A stretch of DNA of 33,385 nt from DASPKX01 sp035627835. GTDB taxonomy: Bacteria > Verrucomicrobiota > Verrucomicrobiia > Limisphaerales > SXQI01. Of this stretch, positions 1-7,882 are shown piece after piece. Below the pieces are notes generated by a model. That model saw nothing but the letters and a program-made list of their open reading frames with translations, did no database searches and had not been told where the DNA came from. Position 1 is the stretch's first letter. Every line of letters starts with the position of its first letter. The stretch spans positions 1 through 33,385 of the forward strand of contig DASPKX010000026.1 of NCBI GenBank assembly GCA_035627835.1, read 5' to 3'. The position numbers and the translations under genes are program-made.

Positions 1-199
1 AAATGCCCGGATGGCGGTTGAGCGCTTGAATGCGGGTGGCCTGTTGGGGTGCGGCTTCAGACTCGGTAAAGCAGAAGTAACCAGCGCCAGCATGGGAGTC
101 TGTCTCCGAAGCAAGAGCGGGTGGCGCACCGCAGCACAATAGAGCGACCGCACACGCGATCAACCCCACCGCTGCAGCCATGTGGCGTACAACGCGCAT
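1..199 (-). CDS. Secreted protein of unknown function, N-terminal part only
   Basis: On the minus strand an open frame starts with ATG at 199 and runs off the left edge, so only about 66 residues are visible. The first 30 residues form a clear Sec signal peptide: a basic start (MRVVRH), a hydrophobic core (AAAVGLIACAVALLCC) and an Ala-x-Ala-type cleavage site (PPALA then SE). A second in-frame ATG lies at 181, but the earlier one supplies the basic n-region. The mature part begins SETDSHAGAGYFCFTESEA and gives no recognisable domain. Two cysteines in the hydrophobic core could suggest a lipoprotein, but the residues before them do not make a good lipobox. The protein is probably exported; its function is unknown. 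No strong ribosome binding site is seen. Confidence 0.6.
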   Translation of the reverse strand, partial: MRVVRHMAAAVGLIACAVALLCCGAPPALASETDSHAGAGYFCFTESEAAPQQATRIQALNRHPGI

Positions 200-460
200 T
201 CCAATCCGCTAACAAAGGTATTCGGCGAGTGAGGCAGGACAATGAGGGTCGGCCTGAAAGGGTGGGCATCCGGGGGCTTAGCGCCACAGGCCACCAGCCC
301 TGACGCCAATGTCTTCGGGGTCGTGGCTTGAACAAAGCCGGGCGCTTGCGAACGGGCCTGGTTAGGGCAACATTTGAGCGCGAGGTTCGAGCTGAATTTT
401 TCTTGCTGCCCCTGTGGGTGTGAATTACCGTTCGCGGCTCTGTTGGGATTCCCGGCGGAT

Positions 461-536
461 GGGTTGGTAGCTCAGTTGGTAGAGCAGTGCCCTTTTAAGG
501 CATTGGTCCAGGGTTCGAGTCCCTGCCAACCCACCA
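461..536 (+). tRNA. tRNA-Lys (anticodon TTT)
   Basis: The cloverleaf can be drawn by eye. The acceptor arm GGGTTGG pairs with CCAACCC, and the D arm is GCTC/GAGC. The anticodon stem GTGCC/GGCAT has one G-T pair and holds the loop CTTTTAA, with anticodon TTT at 494-496. The T arm is CAGGG/CCCTG with loop TTCGAGT. The discriminator base is A533 and the CCA end is encoded at 534-536. The length of 76 is standard. Confidence 0.97.
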
Positions 537-629
537 CTTCAAAACACGAAACAAACCAACAAAATCAATGGTTTCCCCGGTTTCTTCCTCGATTTGCCCA
601 AGTGCAAGGGAATGCACCGAGGAGCAGCT

Positions 630-673
630 ATTTGCCACAAAATGACAAGAATTTGGCAAATCGGCTGGCAAAT
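630..673. repeat. Short inverted and direct repeats downstream of tRNA-Lys
   Basis: ATTTGCC at 630-636 is the exact inverse of GGCAAAT at 655-661, and GGCAAAT recurs as a direct copy at 667-673. The gene-free stretch 537-799 between tRNA-Lys and the end of the convergent PEP-CTERM gene otherwise holds only a small hairpin (GTGCA 602-606 with TGCAC 613-617). The repeats could be recombinase or regulator sites, or chance; no integrase gene is nearby. Confidence 0.3.
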
Positions 674-799
674 CCCATTATCATCGGCTTGCGCACCAAA
701 TTCGTTCCCCAGCTCCCGAATCCGGTGGCAGGCTGCTGACGGTGGACCAGTTCACGGATGATCGCTCCGAGCCGGTCGCTAGGACTTCCATAAGTAAAC

Positions 800-1501
800 T
801 CACCTTAAAGGTTGAGATACTCGCAGCAGCCCACGCTTGCAGCCCAAAACCTTTCGCCCCCTCCCCTTTCTGGCCGCGCTCTTTCTCGACGCGGGCATTA
901 GCGCGAGGCATCCAACCCCTGCCAGAGTCAAAACCCACGTGCCAGGCTCAGGGACAATGTGAAGGGAGGCTACTTTACCAAACATCACGTCGCCCGTTTG
1001 TAAATCGAACGAATAACGGAATGCGGTGCCAGTGAAGATTGATGGCGCGGAGTCATCATAAGAAAGCCAATCCGGGAAGGAGGCCGCAGGGAATGAAACC
1101 GGCTCCGAAAAAATAAGCGTCATCAGCAGAGTCCGCGCTTCGGCATCCCTTACACTTAAACTTAACGTGCCAGAGGTGATTGGATCCGCCAACATGCGAA
1201 CCTGCTCGCGAGTAACAAGTCCACTAGTGCCTGAGAAGGCGCTGCCCTCATGTTGAATCTCCCCGCTGCCTATCGCTGAACGTGTATAATATCGCAAGGC
1301 CCCATTTTCGGTCCAACTCTCCGAGACATCCAACCCGCTGCCAGTTATTGTGAGTGTGTCACCAGTGGTGATTCCTCGCCTGGCAAACTCACCCGAAGCC
1401 GCTGTGACACGGAGTTCAGCGGTCCATGAAAAGTTACCCAACGAAGTTTGTGCGTGAACATCCACGGCAAGCGTAAGGATTATTAAAGTTGTCATCCTCA
1501 T
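800..1501 (-). CDS. PEP-CTERM surface/secreted protein
   Basis: A 233-residue protein with a short signal peptide (MRMTTLIILTLAVDVHA) and a C-terminal PEP-CTERM sorting signal. That signal is VPEPGTW near residue 183, followed by a hydrophobic stretch (VLTLAGVGCLALM) and a basic cluster (RKSAARKGRGRK). Proteins of this kind are processed at the membrane by an exosortase and end up in or outside the envelope. No exosortase is in this window. The middle part is Ser/Thr/Gly-rich, probably beta-structured, with no enzyme motif that I recognise. One oddity is that about 30 residues follow the hydrophobic segment, where the basic tail normally ends the protein almost at once. The start codon overlaps the stop of the upstream ORF as ATGA (1498-1501), so the two are probably translated together. 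Confidence 0.8.
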   Translation of the reverse strand: MRMTTLIILTLAVDVHAQTSLGNFSWTAELRVTAASGEFARRGITTGDTLTITGSGLDVSESWTENGALRYYTRSAIGSGEIQHEGSAFSGTSGLVTREQVRMLADPITSGTLSLSVRDAEARTLLMTLIFSEPVSFPAASFPDWLSYDDSAPSIFTGTAFRYSFDLQTGDVMFGKVASLHIVPEPGTWVLTLAGVGCLALMPASRKSAARKGRGRKVLGCKRGLLRVSQPLR

Positions 1502-1776
1502 TCGCCGAGATTACCAATCGCAAAAACCTGATGGTAATGAGTGATTCCCTGAAAAATTTCACACCCGCCTCGCCTATTCATTGGGAAGGGCTTGACGCGA
1601 AACGTCACGGTGGTGTCTGAAGAAGACCAGAAAAGGCCGTAGCGAACGGCGAAGTGAATCACGAAAGCACGGTGCTCTTCCGTTTTGACGTCCCGAAGCT
1701 CAAATTCCTGCGAGACTTTTCGGAAGTTCTCCATGTCAATCTGCCACAAAGGCACGTTGGTGGAGGACCAATTCAC
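1498..1776 (-). CDS. Small protein of unknown function, coupled to the PEP-CTERM gene
   Basis: An open frame of 92 codons with a GTG start at 1776 and a stop that overlaps the next start by four bases. This overlap is the main reason to think it is real. The product has no signal peptide or membrane segment and matches no family I know. It contains alternating charged and aromatic residues (AVRYGLFWSSSDTTVTFRV) that suggest a beta-rich fold. The frame stays open upstream of the GTG back to a stop at about 1811-1813 without a better start. The upstream residues (SHVVYFPAVNW) look protein-like, so the present start may be wrong or the gene may have lost its 5' end. It could also be a decayed remnant. 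Confidence 0.45.
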   Translation of the reverse strand: MNWSSTNVPLWQIDMENFRKVSQEFELRDVKTEEHRAFVIHFAVRYGLFWSSSDTTVTFRVKPFPMNRRGGCEIFQGITHYHQVFAIGNLGE

Positions 1777-1873
1777 GGCTGGAAAATAAACGACATGGCT
1801 TCCGCGCCATCAAACAGGAACCGATCCGATAAGAGCGGCCCTTAGGGGACGCCCGCAGTCGAAAATTACCCGA

Positions 1874-2452
1874 CTATGAAGCGGAGCTTTTGGTTTTTGC
1901 ATTGGCTGTTTTTCTGCTGATTCGGCTGGAGGGCTTGCCCGCATCACCCGCTTGAGGAAAGCGCTCGCCTAGCTTGCCTTCGCTGTTTGTTCTTACCTGG
2001 CGTCCCGTGGAGTCCACTTCTGGAACTTCACACGTCATCCAATACTCGTGGAGCACTTTCATTTGATGCATGAGCGCCCCGTGCGTGCGGGGCTTCACAT
2101 GATACGAGCTTGCTCCCAGCATGTAAGCTTTCTTGATGTCATCCAAATCCGCCGAGGAGGACATCACGATTGTGGGAATGACCGCCCACTCGGGATTGCT
2201 TTTCAGGAATTCAAGCACCGCAAAACCGTCCATGCGCATCATTTTCAGGTCAGTGAGAATGAAGGTCGGGTAGGCATATTTATGCCGGTCCGAGAACTTG
2301 CCCTCGCCCATCATGTACTTGATGGCCTCGTCGCCATCGGAAAGGAGGTGAATTGGGTCAGTGACTCCCGACTTTCTAAGAGCCCGTTCGATCAGGAACT
2401 GATCGTCGAGGTTGTCTTCAATGATTAGGATGGTGGGGTTGCTCTTTTTCAT
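1874..2452 (-). CDS. Single-domain response regulator (Rcp1-like CheY fold) with basic tail
   Basis: A 192-residue protein. Residues 6-140 form a receiver domain with all key positions: acidic pair E12-D13, phospho-acceptor D68 in ILTDLKM, S98 at the switch position and K120 in HVKP. The long loop before D68 (GEGKFSDRHKYAYP) is typical of the Rcp1-type receivers that work with phytochrome-like multi-PAS kinases. There is no DNA-binding or enzymatic output domain, so it would act through protein contact or phosphotransfer. After the receiver comes a polar tail of about 50 residues, rich in Ser, Lys and Arg (SSRISRKTANAKTKSSAS), of unknown role. It has no kinase next to it on its own strand. 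The nearest candidate partner is the PAS kinase at 5035-7809, beside which lies a clear paralogue of this protein. Confidence 0.9.
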   Translation of the reverse strand: MKKSNPTILIIEDNLDDQFLIERALRKSGVTDPIHLLSDGDEAIKYMMGEGKFSDRHKYAYPTFILTDLKMMRMDGFAVLEFLKSNPEWAVIPTIVMSSSADLDDIKKAYMLGASSYHVKPRTHGALMHQMKVLHEYWMTCEVPEVDSTGRQVRTNSEGKLGERFPQAGDAGKPSSRISRKTANAKTKSSAS

Positions 2453-2581
2453 GGGCTTTTCGCTTAGTCCACGATCCTACTCTCTTCTGCCGACGAGTCC
2501 AAGGTAAGTGACACGGCGCTACTTTCGGTGACGCTTCAGTCTCGCCTGCCAACACCATCTACACTCGAGGCTCGCCCGAAC

Positions 2582-4444
2582 TCAGCGGCCCTTCGTCAGC
2601 TCGAACGTGTCAAACAAGCGGCCCTCCAGGTCGTATGCTTTGAACTGAATCGTTCGGTCGTGCACTGCGGCGTAACAGTAATGGTGGCCACGCTGCACGT
2701 GGACCGTGAACCACGCCCGCTGCGGCGCCGCCTGCTCAAGCCCACCACCTCCACCGCCGCTTACGATGTAGCGCACACCGTTCTTCTGGTTCACTTGCAT
2801 CTGCAAAATGGGCCAGGCGCGTTCGTAGCTGTGGATGTGCCCGGCAAAAGCGACATCCACGCGATACTTTTCATAGAGCTCCACTAAACGCTGCGCGTTC
2901 TCATCGCCGGAACGAAAGCCCTCTGGCGCTTTGCCTTTCCATCGGTCCCCGTAATCATTCTCGTCGGAGCTGAAGCATGGATGGTGATGGCAGGTGAACT
3001 TCCATGTGGCTTTGGATTTGCGTAGCTCCGCCTCGAGCCAACGGTACTGCTCGCTGCCGGGGGAAAGATCTTTGTTCGAATCGATCATGAAGAACTGCGC
3101 ATTGCCGTAAGTGAACGTGTAGTAGTACTCCGGCTTGGGCAGATGAAAGTAGTCATAGTACCAGTGCGCGTTTTTCTCATGGTTCCCGATGACGGGGAAC
3201 AATGGCACGTGGCTGAAGAGTGTTGCGCTCGGAGCGAACAAATCGGAAACCCACTGGTGCTTGGCAAAACCGTCGTCCACCACATCTCCGCAATGAATCG
3301 TCATGTTCGGCCGCAGGGCGAAGATCCCGTCGGTTGCCCGCTTGGTCACCTCGGGATTGCGTTGCGTATCACCGATAATGCCGAACGCCCAAGGGGTTTC
3401 CGGGCCCGGCGCGGTTTGAAGCGTTAGAATATCACTGCGCGCGACATTGCCGTTCTTGTCCGTGCACGTCACCCGATAGAAGTATTGTGTGTGCGGCTTC
3501 AAACCACTCAGCGTGACGGTGTTAATCAATCGCGCCTCCTCGCTGCGGGTTCGGGAAACGAGCGGTTGGCGCTCCGCATATTCCACCAACATCTGAGCTT
3601 CAGCGGAGGTTTCGCACATGATCGTCATCGAATCCCGCGTGCCGAACTGCAGATAGGGAGCCACGACAAACTTCAACTCCTTGTTAATGGATGACTCATG
3701 GTCCAGGAGCGCGCGGTTCTGGCGGGCTGCTGCCTGGATCTCCGTTGCGACCATAGCGCGACCGTAAACCTTTGCCTCGTAGAGCGCTCCGTCCATGGCG
3801 TGGAACTCATTGTCATCAATGTAAGCTCCGATTGTGAAACGACCCTTTGCGGGATAGAGAATTTTCCCGCCCTGCTCTTTGGATGTGGCTTCCTCGCGCC
3901 CGTTCACGAAGAGCTTCATCGTTTCTCCGTCGTAAGTGCCCACCACGTAGTGCCACTTTCCCGCGGTCAGTGGTGTGTTGGCGCGAATGCGCGTAAGCTT
4001 GCCATCGCCGTCATCGGCCTTTTCTGTCGCGAGCGAGAAGGTGAAGCTTCGCTCATCAAAGCCTAGCGCAAACCCTTTCTCCTGCGGACCATTGTCCTGC
4101 GCGTAACTGATGATCCCACCGTCAGCCATCGTCTCGTTTACGATGACCCACGCGGCAAGGGAGATCGCGGTCACCGGAAGATCTTCGGGTTTAATCGGCA
4201 CCAGCATGTGGTCTGTGTAACCGTTAAATTGCAAGGCAACCGCTGGTCCAATGTTTGTCAGCGTCGGCGTCCCCTTTACCTCCGCGAGGTGACGGTGGTT
4301 GATGTCTTCCCACCGACCGTTTGACGGCGGATGTCCGCCGGTTGCGAAGTGCATCACGAGCCGGTCTTCCACTTTGTCCGCGTGGGGAAAAACGCGCACG
4401 GTGGCGCAAAAAAGAAAAACCAGAGCGGCGATCAGGCGGTGCAT
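2582..4444 (-). CDS. Secreted LamG plus purple-acid-phosphatase-like metallophosphoesterase
   Basis: A 620-residue exported protein with four parts. There is a signal peptide (about 1-21) and a LamG/concanavalin-like jelly roll (about 60-240, with ISLAAWV, WHYVVGTYDG and LFVNGREE). A fibronectin-like domain of the kind found at the N-terminus of purple acid phosphatases follows (about 258-346, ending TVTLSGLKPHTQYFYRV). Last is a calcineurin-type metallophosphoesterase (about 352-600). The metal ligands are visible in order: GDT 358-360, GD 386-387, GNHE 420-423, CHHHP 485-489 and GHIH 535-538. The usual plant-type GDxxY tyrosine that gives the purple colour is absent (here GDVVDDG), so the metals may differ from Fe-Zn/Fe-Mn. 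It probably removes phosphate from an external ester; the LamG part may bind a glycan or surface. It is divergent from the response regulator at 4592. Confidence 0.9.
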   Translation of the reverse strand: MHRLIAALVFLFCATVRVFPHADKVEDRLVMHFATGGHPPSNGRWEDINHRHLAEVKGTPTLTNIGPAVALQFNGYTDHMLVPIKPEDLPVTAISLAAWVIVNETMADGGIISYAQDNGPQEKGFALGFDERSFTFSLATEKADDGDGKLTRIRANTPLTAGKWHYVVGTYDGETMKLFVNGREEATSKEQGGKILYPAKGRFTIGAYIDDNEFHAMDGALYEAKVYGRAMVATEIQAAARQNRALLDHESSINKELKFVVAPYLQFGTRDSMTIMCETSAEAQMLVEYAERQPLVSRTRSEEARLINTVTLSGLKPHTQYFYRVTCTDKNGNVARSDILTLQTAPGPETPWAFGIIGDTQRNPEVTKRATDGIFALRPNMTIHCGDVVDDGFAKHQWVSDLFAPSATLFSHVPLFPVIGNHEKNAHWYYDYFHLPKPEYYYTFTYGNAQFFMIDSNKDLSPGSEQYRWLEAELRKSKATWKFTCHHHPCFSSDENDYGDRWKGKAPEGFRSGDENAQRLVELYEKYRVDVAFAGHIHSYERAWPILQMQVNQKNGVRYIVSGGGGGGLEQAAPQRAWFTVHVQRGHHYCYAAVHDRTIQFKAYDLEGRLFDTFELTKGR

Positions 4445-4591
4445 GAAGTTGCCTATCTCTCAATTCAGGGCGGAAGGAAATCAAAAACTCGCAACCGCCA
4501 ACCGACACCCCGAGCTTGGGGTTCCGCTGCTAAAGCTGCGAGGCGCGTTGCTCAGTTTGCAACCTTTCCGCCGGTTGCATATCGTTAGCCA

Positions 4592-5020
4592 TTGCGCTCG
4601 AACGCATCCAATCCAATTCTCCTCGTCGAGGATAATCCCGACGACCTGTTTTTTATGCAGCGGGCGTTGGGAAAGACTGGGCTGCTCGACCGGCTCGTCG
4701 CAGTGGCTGACGGGCAGGAGGCTATTTCTTATCTAAGCGGAACAGGGAAGTTCGCGAATCGCGCGAAGCACCCACTGCCCGCGTTAGTGCTCTTGGACTT
4801 GCAATTGCCATACTTCACCGGCCTGGAAGTTCTGGAATGGGCACGCGAACAGCCGCAACTTTCAGAGGTGCCGATTGTCGTGCTCAGTTCATCCCAGCAA
4901 CGCAGCGACCAGGAACGAGCGTTCGCCCTGGGAGCAAGGGCCTATTTCCCAAAGCCGACCGAGCCTGGTTTGTTGGGTGAGTTGATTGAACAGCTTCGGT
5001 GCGAGTATCTTCAAGGCTGA
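4592..5020 (+). CDS. Single-domain response regulator (Rcp1-like), kinase partner
   Basis: A 142-residue receiver-only protein: acidic pair E13-D14, phospho-acceptor D69 in LVLLDLQL, switch residue S99 and K121 in YFPKP. It shares with the regulator at 1874-2452 the loop pattern (GTGKFANR against GEGKFSDR) and the whole domain layout, so the two are paralogues. The start is TTG at 4592. A TAG stop lies in frame at 4586-4588, and no other start precedes the first strand of the fold, so this start is nearly forced. The gene ends 14 bases before the ATG of the five-PAS histidine kinase, which makes that kinase the obvious phosphodonor. There is no output domain, so the signal must leave by protein interaction. 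Confidence 0.92.
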   Translation: MRSNASNPILLVEDNPDDLFFMQRALGKTGLLDRLVAVADGQEAISYLSGTGKFANRAKHPLPALVLLDLQLPYFTGLEVLEWAREQPQLSEVPIVVLSSSQQRSDQERAFALGARAYFPKPTEPGLLGELIEQLRCEYLQG

Positions 5021-5034
5021 GATCGGTCACGAAG

Positions 5035-7809
5035 ATGTCCACGCAGCCAAGCATTCCCAGTTCCTCGAGCGTCCCAGCGGACATGGATGCGGCGCTCGCG
5101 GAGATCGCGGCTCTGCGCGCCGAAGTGGCTCGGTTGCGCGCAGCAAACTCCCAGGTTCCAGAAGGAGCCACGCGCGACGAGCGATTGCGTGTGGCGCAGG
5201 TGTATGGCGGCGTCGGTGTCTGGAGTTGGGATGTGGCTACTGGCTGTGTTTCCGTCGAGCCGGAGTTCGAAATACTTTATGGCGCACCGCCAGGGAGTTG
5301 CCATCACTACACCGACTGGGCGAAGTTTGTTGAAGGGGAGGAACTGAAGCGTGGCGAGGCTGAGCGCGACCAGGCTCTGCGTGAGCGCCGTCCGTTCGAG
5401 GTGGAGTTTCGCATTCGCCGCGGCGGGGATGGCCAGGTCCGTTGGCTGCTCAGCCGAGGTCGTGGCGAGTACGATGAAGCTGGCAATCTAACGCGTGTGC
5501 TTGGGGTCAATATCGACATCACTGAGCAGAAGCGCGTCCAGCAGGAGTTGGCGCGCACCTCAGAGCGCCTGGAGCTTGCGCAGCGAGCTGCGTGCATTGG
5601 AGTTTTCGATTGGTACATTCCCACTGGCCAACTCGTCTGGAGTGGTGAGGAGGAGCGTATCTTTGGCTTGGAGCGAGGCGCCTTTGAAGGCCACATTGAC
5701 GGCTGGGCTCGTCGAGTCGTTCCGGAGGATCGTTCGCGTGTGCAGGGCGAACTGGCCGCAGCCATGGCGGCAGGGAAACGCGATTTGGACTTCCGATTTC
5801 GCATTATACGTCCCGACGGGGAGATCCGAGTCATCGAGGGCGCTGGTCGTTTCGTTTACGAGAATGGCCAAGCCTCTCGAATGGTGGGAGTGAATATCGA
5901 CGTCACCGATCGCGAAGCGGCTCACCAGGCTTTGCGAGCCAGCGCCGTGCGTCTCCGGCGAATTATCGACGCGAATGTCGTGGGACTGCTCCTCGCGGAT
6001 TTCCAAGGCAATGTCAGCGAGGTTAATGATGCGTTCCTTTCTATCGTAGGCTACAGCCGAGAGGACTTTAAGGAGGGCAAAATCAATTGGCTAAATTTAA
6101 CGCCCGACGAACATCGAGCCCGTGACGAGCAGGCCATGGAGGAGATGCGACGTTCTGGGCGCCATGCGCCATTTGAGAAGGAATATATCCGCAAGGACGG
6201 AACCCGGGTGCCCGTGCTAATCGGGACCGCTTACCTGCCCGACGAGCGGCTGGGGATCGGTTTTATCATCGACCTGACGACGCAGAAAAAGACTGAGCAA
6301 GCGCTGCGAGAAAGTGAGGCGCAGCTCCGCACACTGGCCGAAGCGGTTCCTGCCCTCGTATGGATCACCGAGCCGAATGGGCACCTCATTTACCTCAATG
6401 CCCGCTGGGTGGAGTACACAGGCCAGGCTGAGCATGAGTATCGCGGCTACGGCTGGGCGGAAACGATCCATCCAGAGGATAGGCCAGCTGTTCTCGCCAA
6501 TTGGGAGCGATGCACCCAAACGGGGGCCACGTACGAAGGTGAAGCTCGCTACCGTCGCTCCGATGGCACGTATCGATGGCACTTTTATCGGGGTGTGCCG
6601 CTGCGCGACTCGCAGGGGCTCATTCGCGCATGGTACGGCGCGTGCGTCGATATCCACGAACGCAAGCAGGGGGAGGTCGCACGGCAGGAAAGCGAACGCC
6701 AGTTCCGCGAAATGGCCGACATCGCGCCGGCGATCTTGTGGATCACCGACGAGAACGGCTACTGCACGTTTCTTTCGCGAGGCTGGCACGAGTTTACGGG
6801 GCAAACAGATGCTGAAGCCAGCGGCTTAGGGTGGACGAATGCCATCCACCCGGATGACCGGCAAGACGCGCGGAATGCGTTTCTACAAGCAAGCCAGAGG
6901 CGCGAGAGTTATCAATTTGAATACCGCTTGAAGCGCAAAGAGGGAGATTATCGTTGGGTTCTGGACGCTGGCCGTCCCAGGATCTCTCCAGATGATCGGT
7001 TCCTGGGCATCGTGGGCTCCGTCATCGACATCCATGAACGCAAGCTCGCTCGGGATCGCCTGCGCAAAACCAACGAGGAACTCGATCAGAAAGTTCAGGA
7101 ACGGACAGCGAAGCTCCAGGAAACAGTGGGCGAACTCGAAGCCTTCTCCTACAGCATCTCACACGACCTCCGCGCGCCATTGAGAGCCATGAGCGGCTAC
7201 GCCCAGGCGCTGGCGGAGGATTGCGCTCCCAAGCTCGATCCTGAGCATCGGGATTATTTGCAACGCATTCAACGCGCTGCCACACGGCTCGACGGCCTCA
7301 TCAATGACGTGCTGAATTATAGCCGCCTCGGCCGCGGCGATCTTAACCTTCATCCAATTAACCTAGAGGCCCTCATCGCGGACGTTCTGGAGCAGTATCC
7401 AACCCTCCACCCTGCCAAAGCCCGAGTGGTCGTTCACAAGCCCATCCCGCGAGTCATCGGCAATGAAGCTTTGCTCTCCCAGGCGGTTTCCAACCTTCTG
7501 ATTAATGCGGCGAAGTTTGTGAAACCCGGTGTATTCCCAGAGATCGAGATTCGCGCCCTGGCCGTTGCGTCCGGCCGCGTTCGAATCGAGGTGCAGGACA
7601 ACGGAATCGGCATTGCTGCACACAACCTCGCGCGAGTATTCAAGCTGTTTCAGCGTGTGAATCCGGAGACTCTTTACGAAGGAACAGGCGTGGGCTTGAG
7701 CATCGTGAAAAAAGCGATTGAACGGCTCGGCGGTGAAGTCGGCGTCAACTCCGAGCCTGGGAAAGGCAGCATCTTCTGGTTCGAGCTGCCTGCAGTGCAG
7801 CAATTGTAG
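5035..7809 (+). CDS. Soluble hybrid-free sensor histidine kinase with five PAS domains
   Basis: A protein of about 924 residues without any membrane segment, so it should sense cytoplasmic signals. After a short coiled region (ALAEIAALRAEVARLRAA) come five tandem PAS/PAC modules, roughly at 50-170, 178-297, 300-420, 425-545 and 550-675. Most end in a V(N/V)IDI(H/T)E-like PAC motif. A coiled linker leads to HisKA, with the phospho-accepting histidine H710 in SISHDLRAPLRAM. The HATPase domain follows, with N box N820-N824 (NLLIN), DNGIGI at 855 and GTGVGLSIV at 883. The SHDLRAPLRA type of H box is shared with phytochrome-like kinases that pair with Rcp1-type receivers, as the gene just upstream encodes. 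ATG 5035 is preferred; an upstream GTG at 4999 would overlap the regulator gene by 22 bases. No chromophore cysteine or GAF domain is evident. Confidence 0.92.
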   Translation: MSTQPSIPSSSSVPADMDAALAEIAALRAEVARLRAANSQVPEGATRDERLRVAQVYGGVGVWSWDVATGCVSVEPEFEILYGAPPGSCHHYTDWAKFVEGEELKRGEAERDQALRERRPFEVEFRIRRGGDGQVRWLLSRGRGEYDEAGNLTRVLGVNIDITEQKRVQQELARTSERLELAQRAACIGVFDWYIPTGQLVWSGEEERIFGLERGAFEGHIDGWARRVVPEDRSRVQGELAAAMAAGKRDLDFRFRIIRPDGEIRVIEGAGRFVYENGQASRMVGVNIDVTDREAAHQALRASAVRLRRIIDANVVGLLLADFQGNVSEVNDAFLSIVGYSREDFKEGKINWLNLTPDEHRARDEQAMEEMRRSGRHAPFEKEYIRKDGTRVPVLIGTAYLPDERLGIGFIIDLTTQKKTEQALRESEAQLRTLAEAVPALVWITEPNGHLIYLNARWVEYTGQAEHEYRGYGWAETIHPEDRPAVLANWERCTQTGATYEGEARYRRSDGTYRWHFYRGVPLRDSQGLIRAWYGACVDIHERKQGEVARQESERQFREMADIAPAILWITDENGYCTFLSRGWHEFTGQTDAEASGLGWTNAIHPDDRQDARNAFLQASQRRESYQFEYRLKRKEGDYRWVLDAGRPRISPDDRFLGIVGSVIDIHERKLARDRLRKTNEELDQKVQERTAKLQETVGELEAFSYSISHDLRAPLRAMSGYAQALAEDCAPKLDPEHRDYLQRIQRAATRLDGLINDVLNYSRLGRGDLNLHPINLEALIADVLEQYPTLHPAKARVVVHKPIPRVIGNEALLSQAVSNLLINAAKFVKPGVFPEIEIRALAVASGRVRIEVQDNGIGIAAHNLARVFKLFQRVNPETLYEGTGVGLSIVKKAIERLGGEVGVNSEPGKGSIFWFELPAVQQL

Positions 7810-7882
7810 ATTTTGAAGTTTTTCGCAAACGGCCTGCCGCCATTTGGGATGTTAAATAACGCGAAGCACTCCCACGTCGCGC

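Noticed and set aside
374..739. Open frame of 121 codons on the plus strand
   Set aside because: It runs straight through the tRNA-Lys gene and has no protein-like composition.
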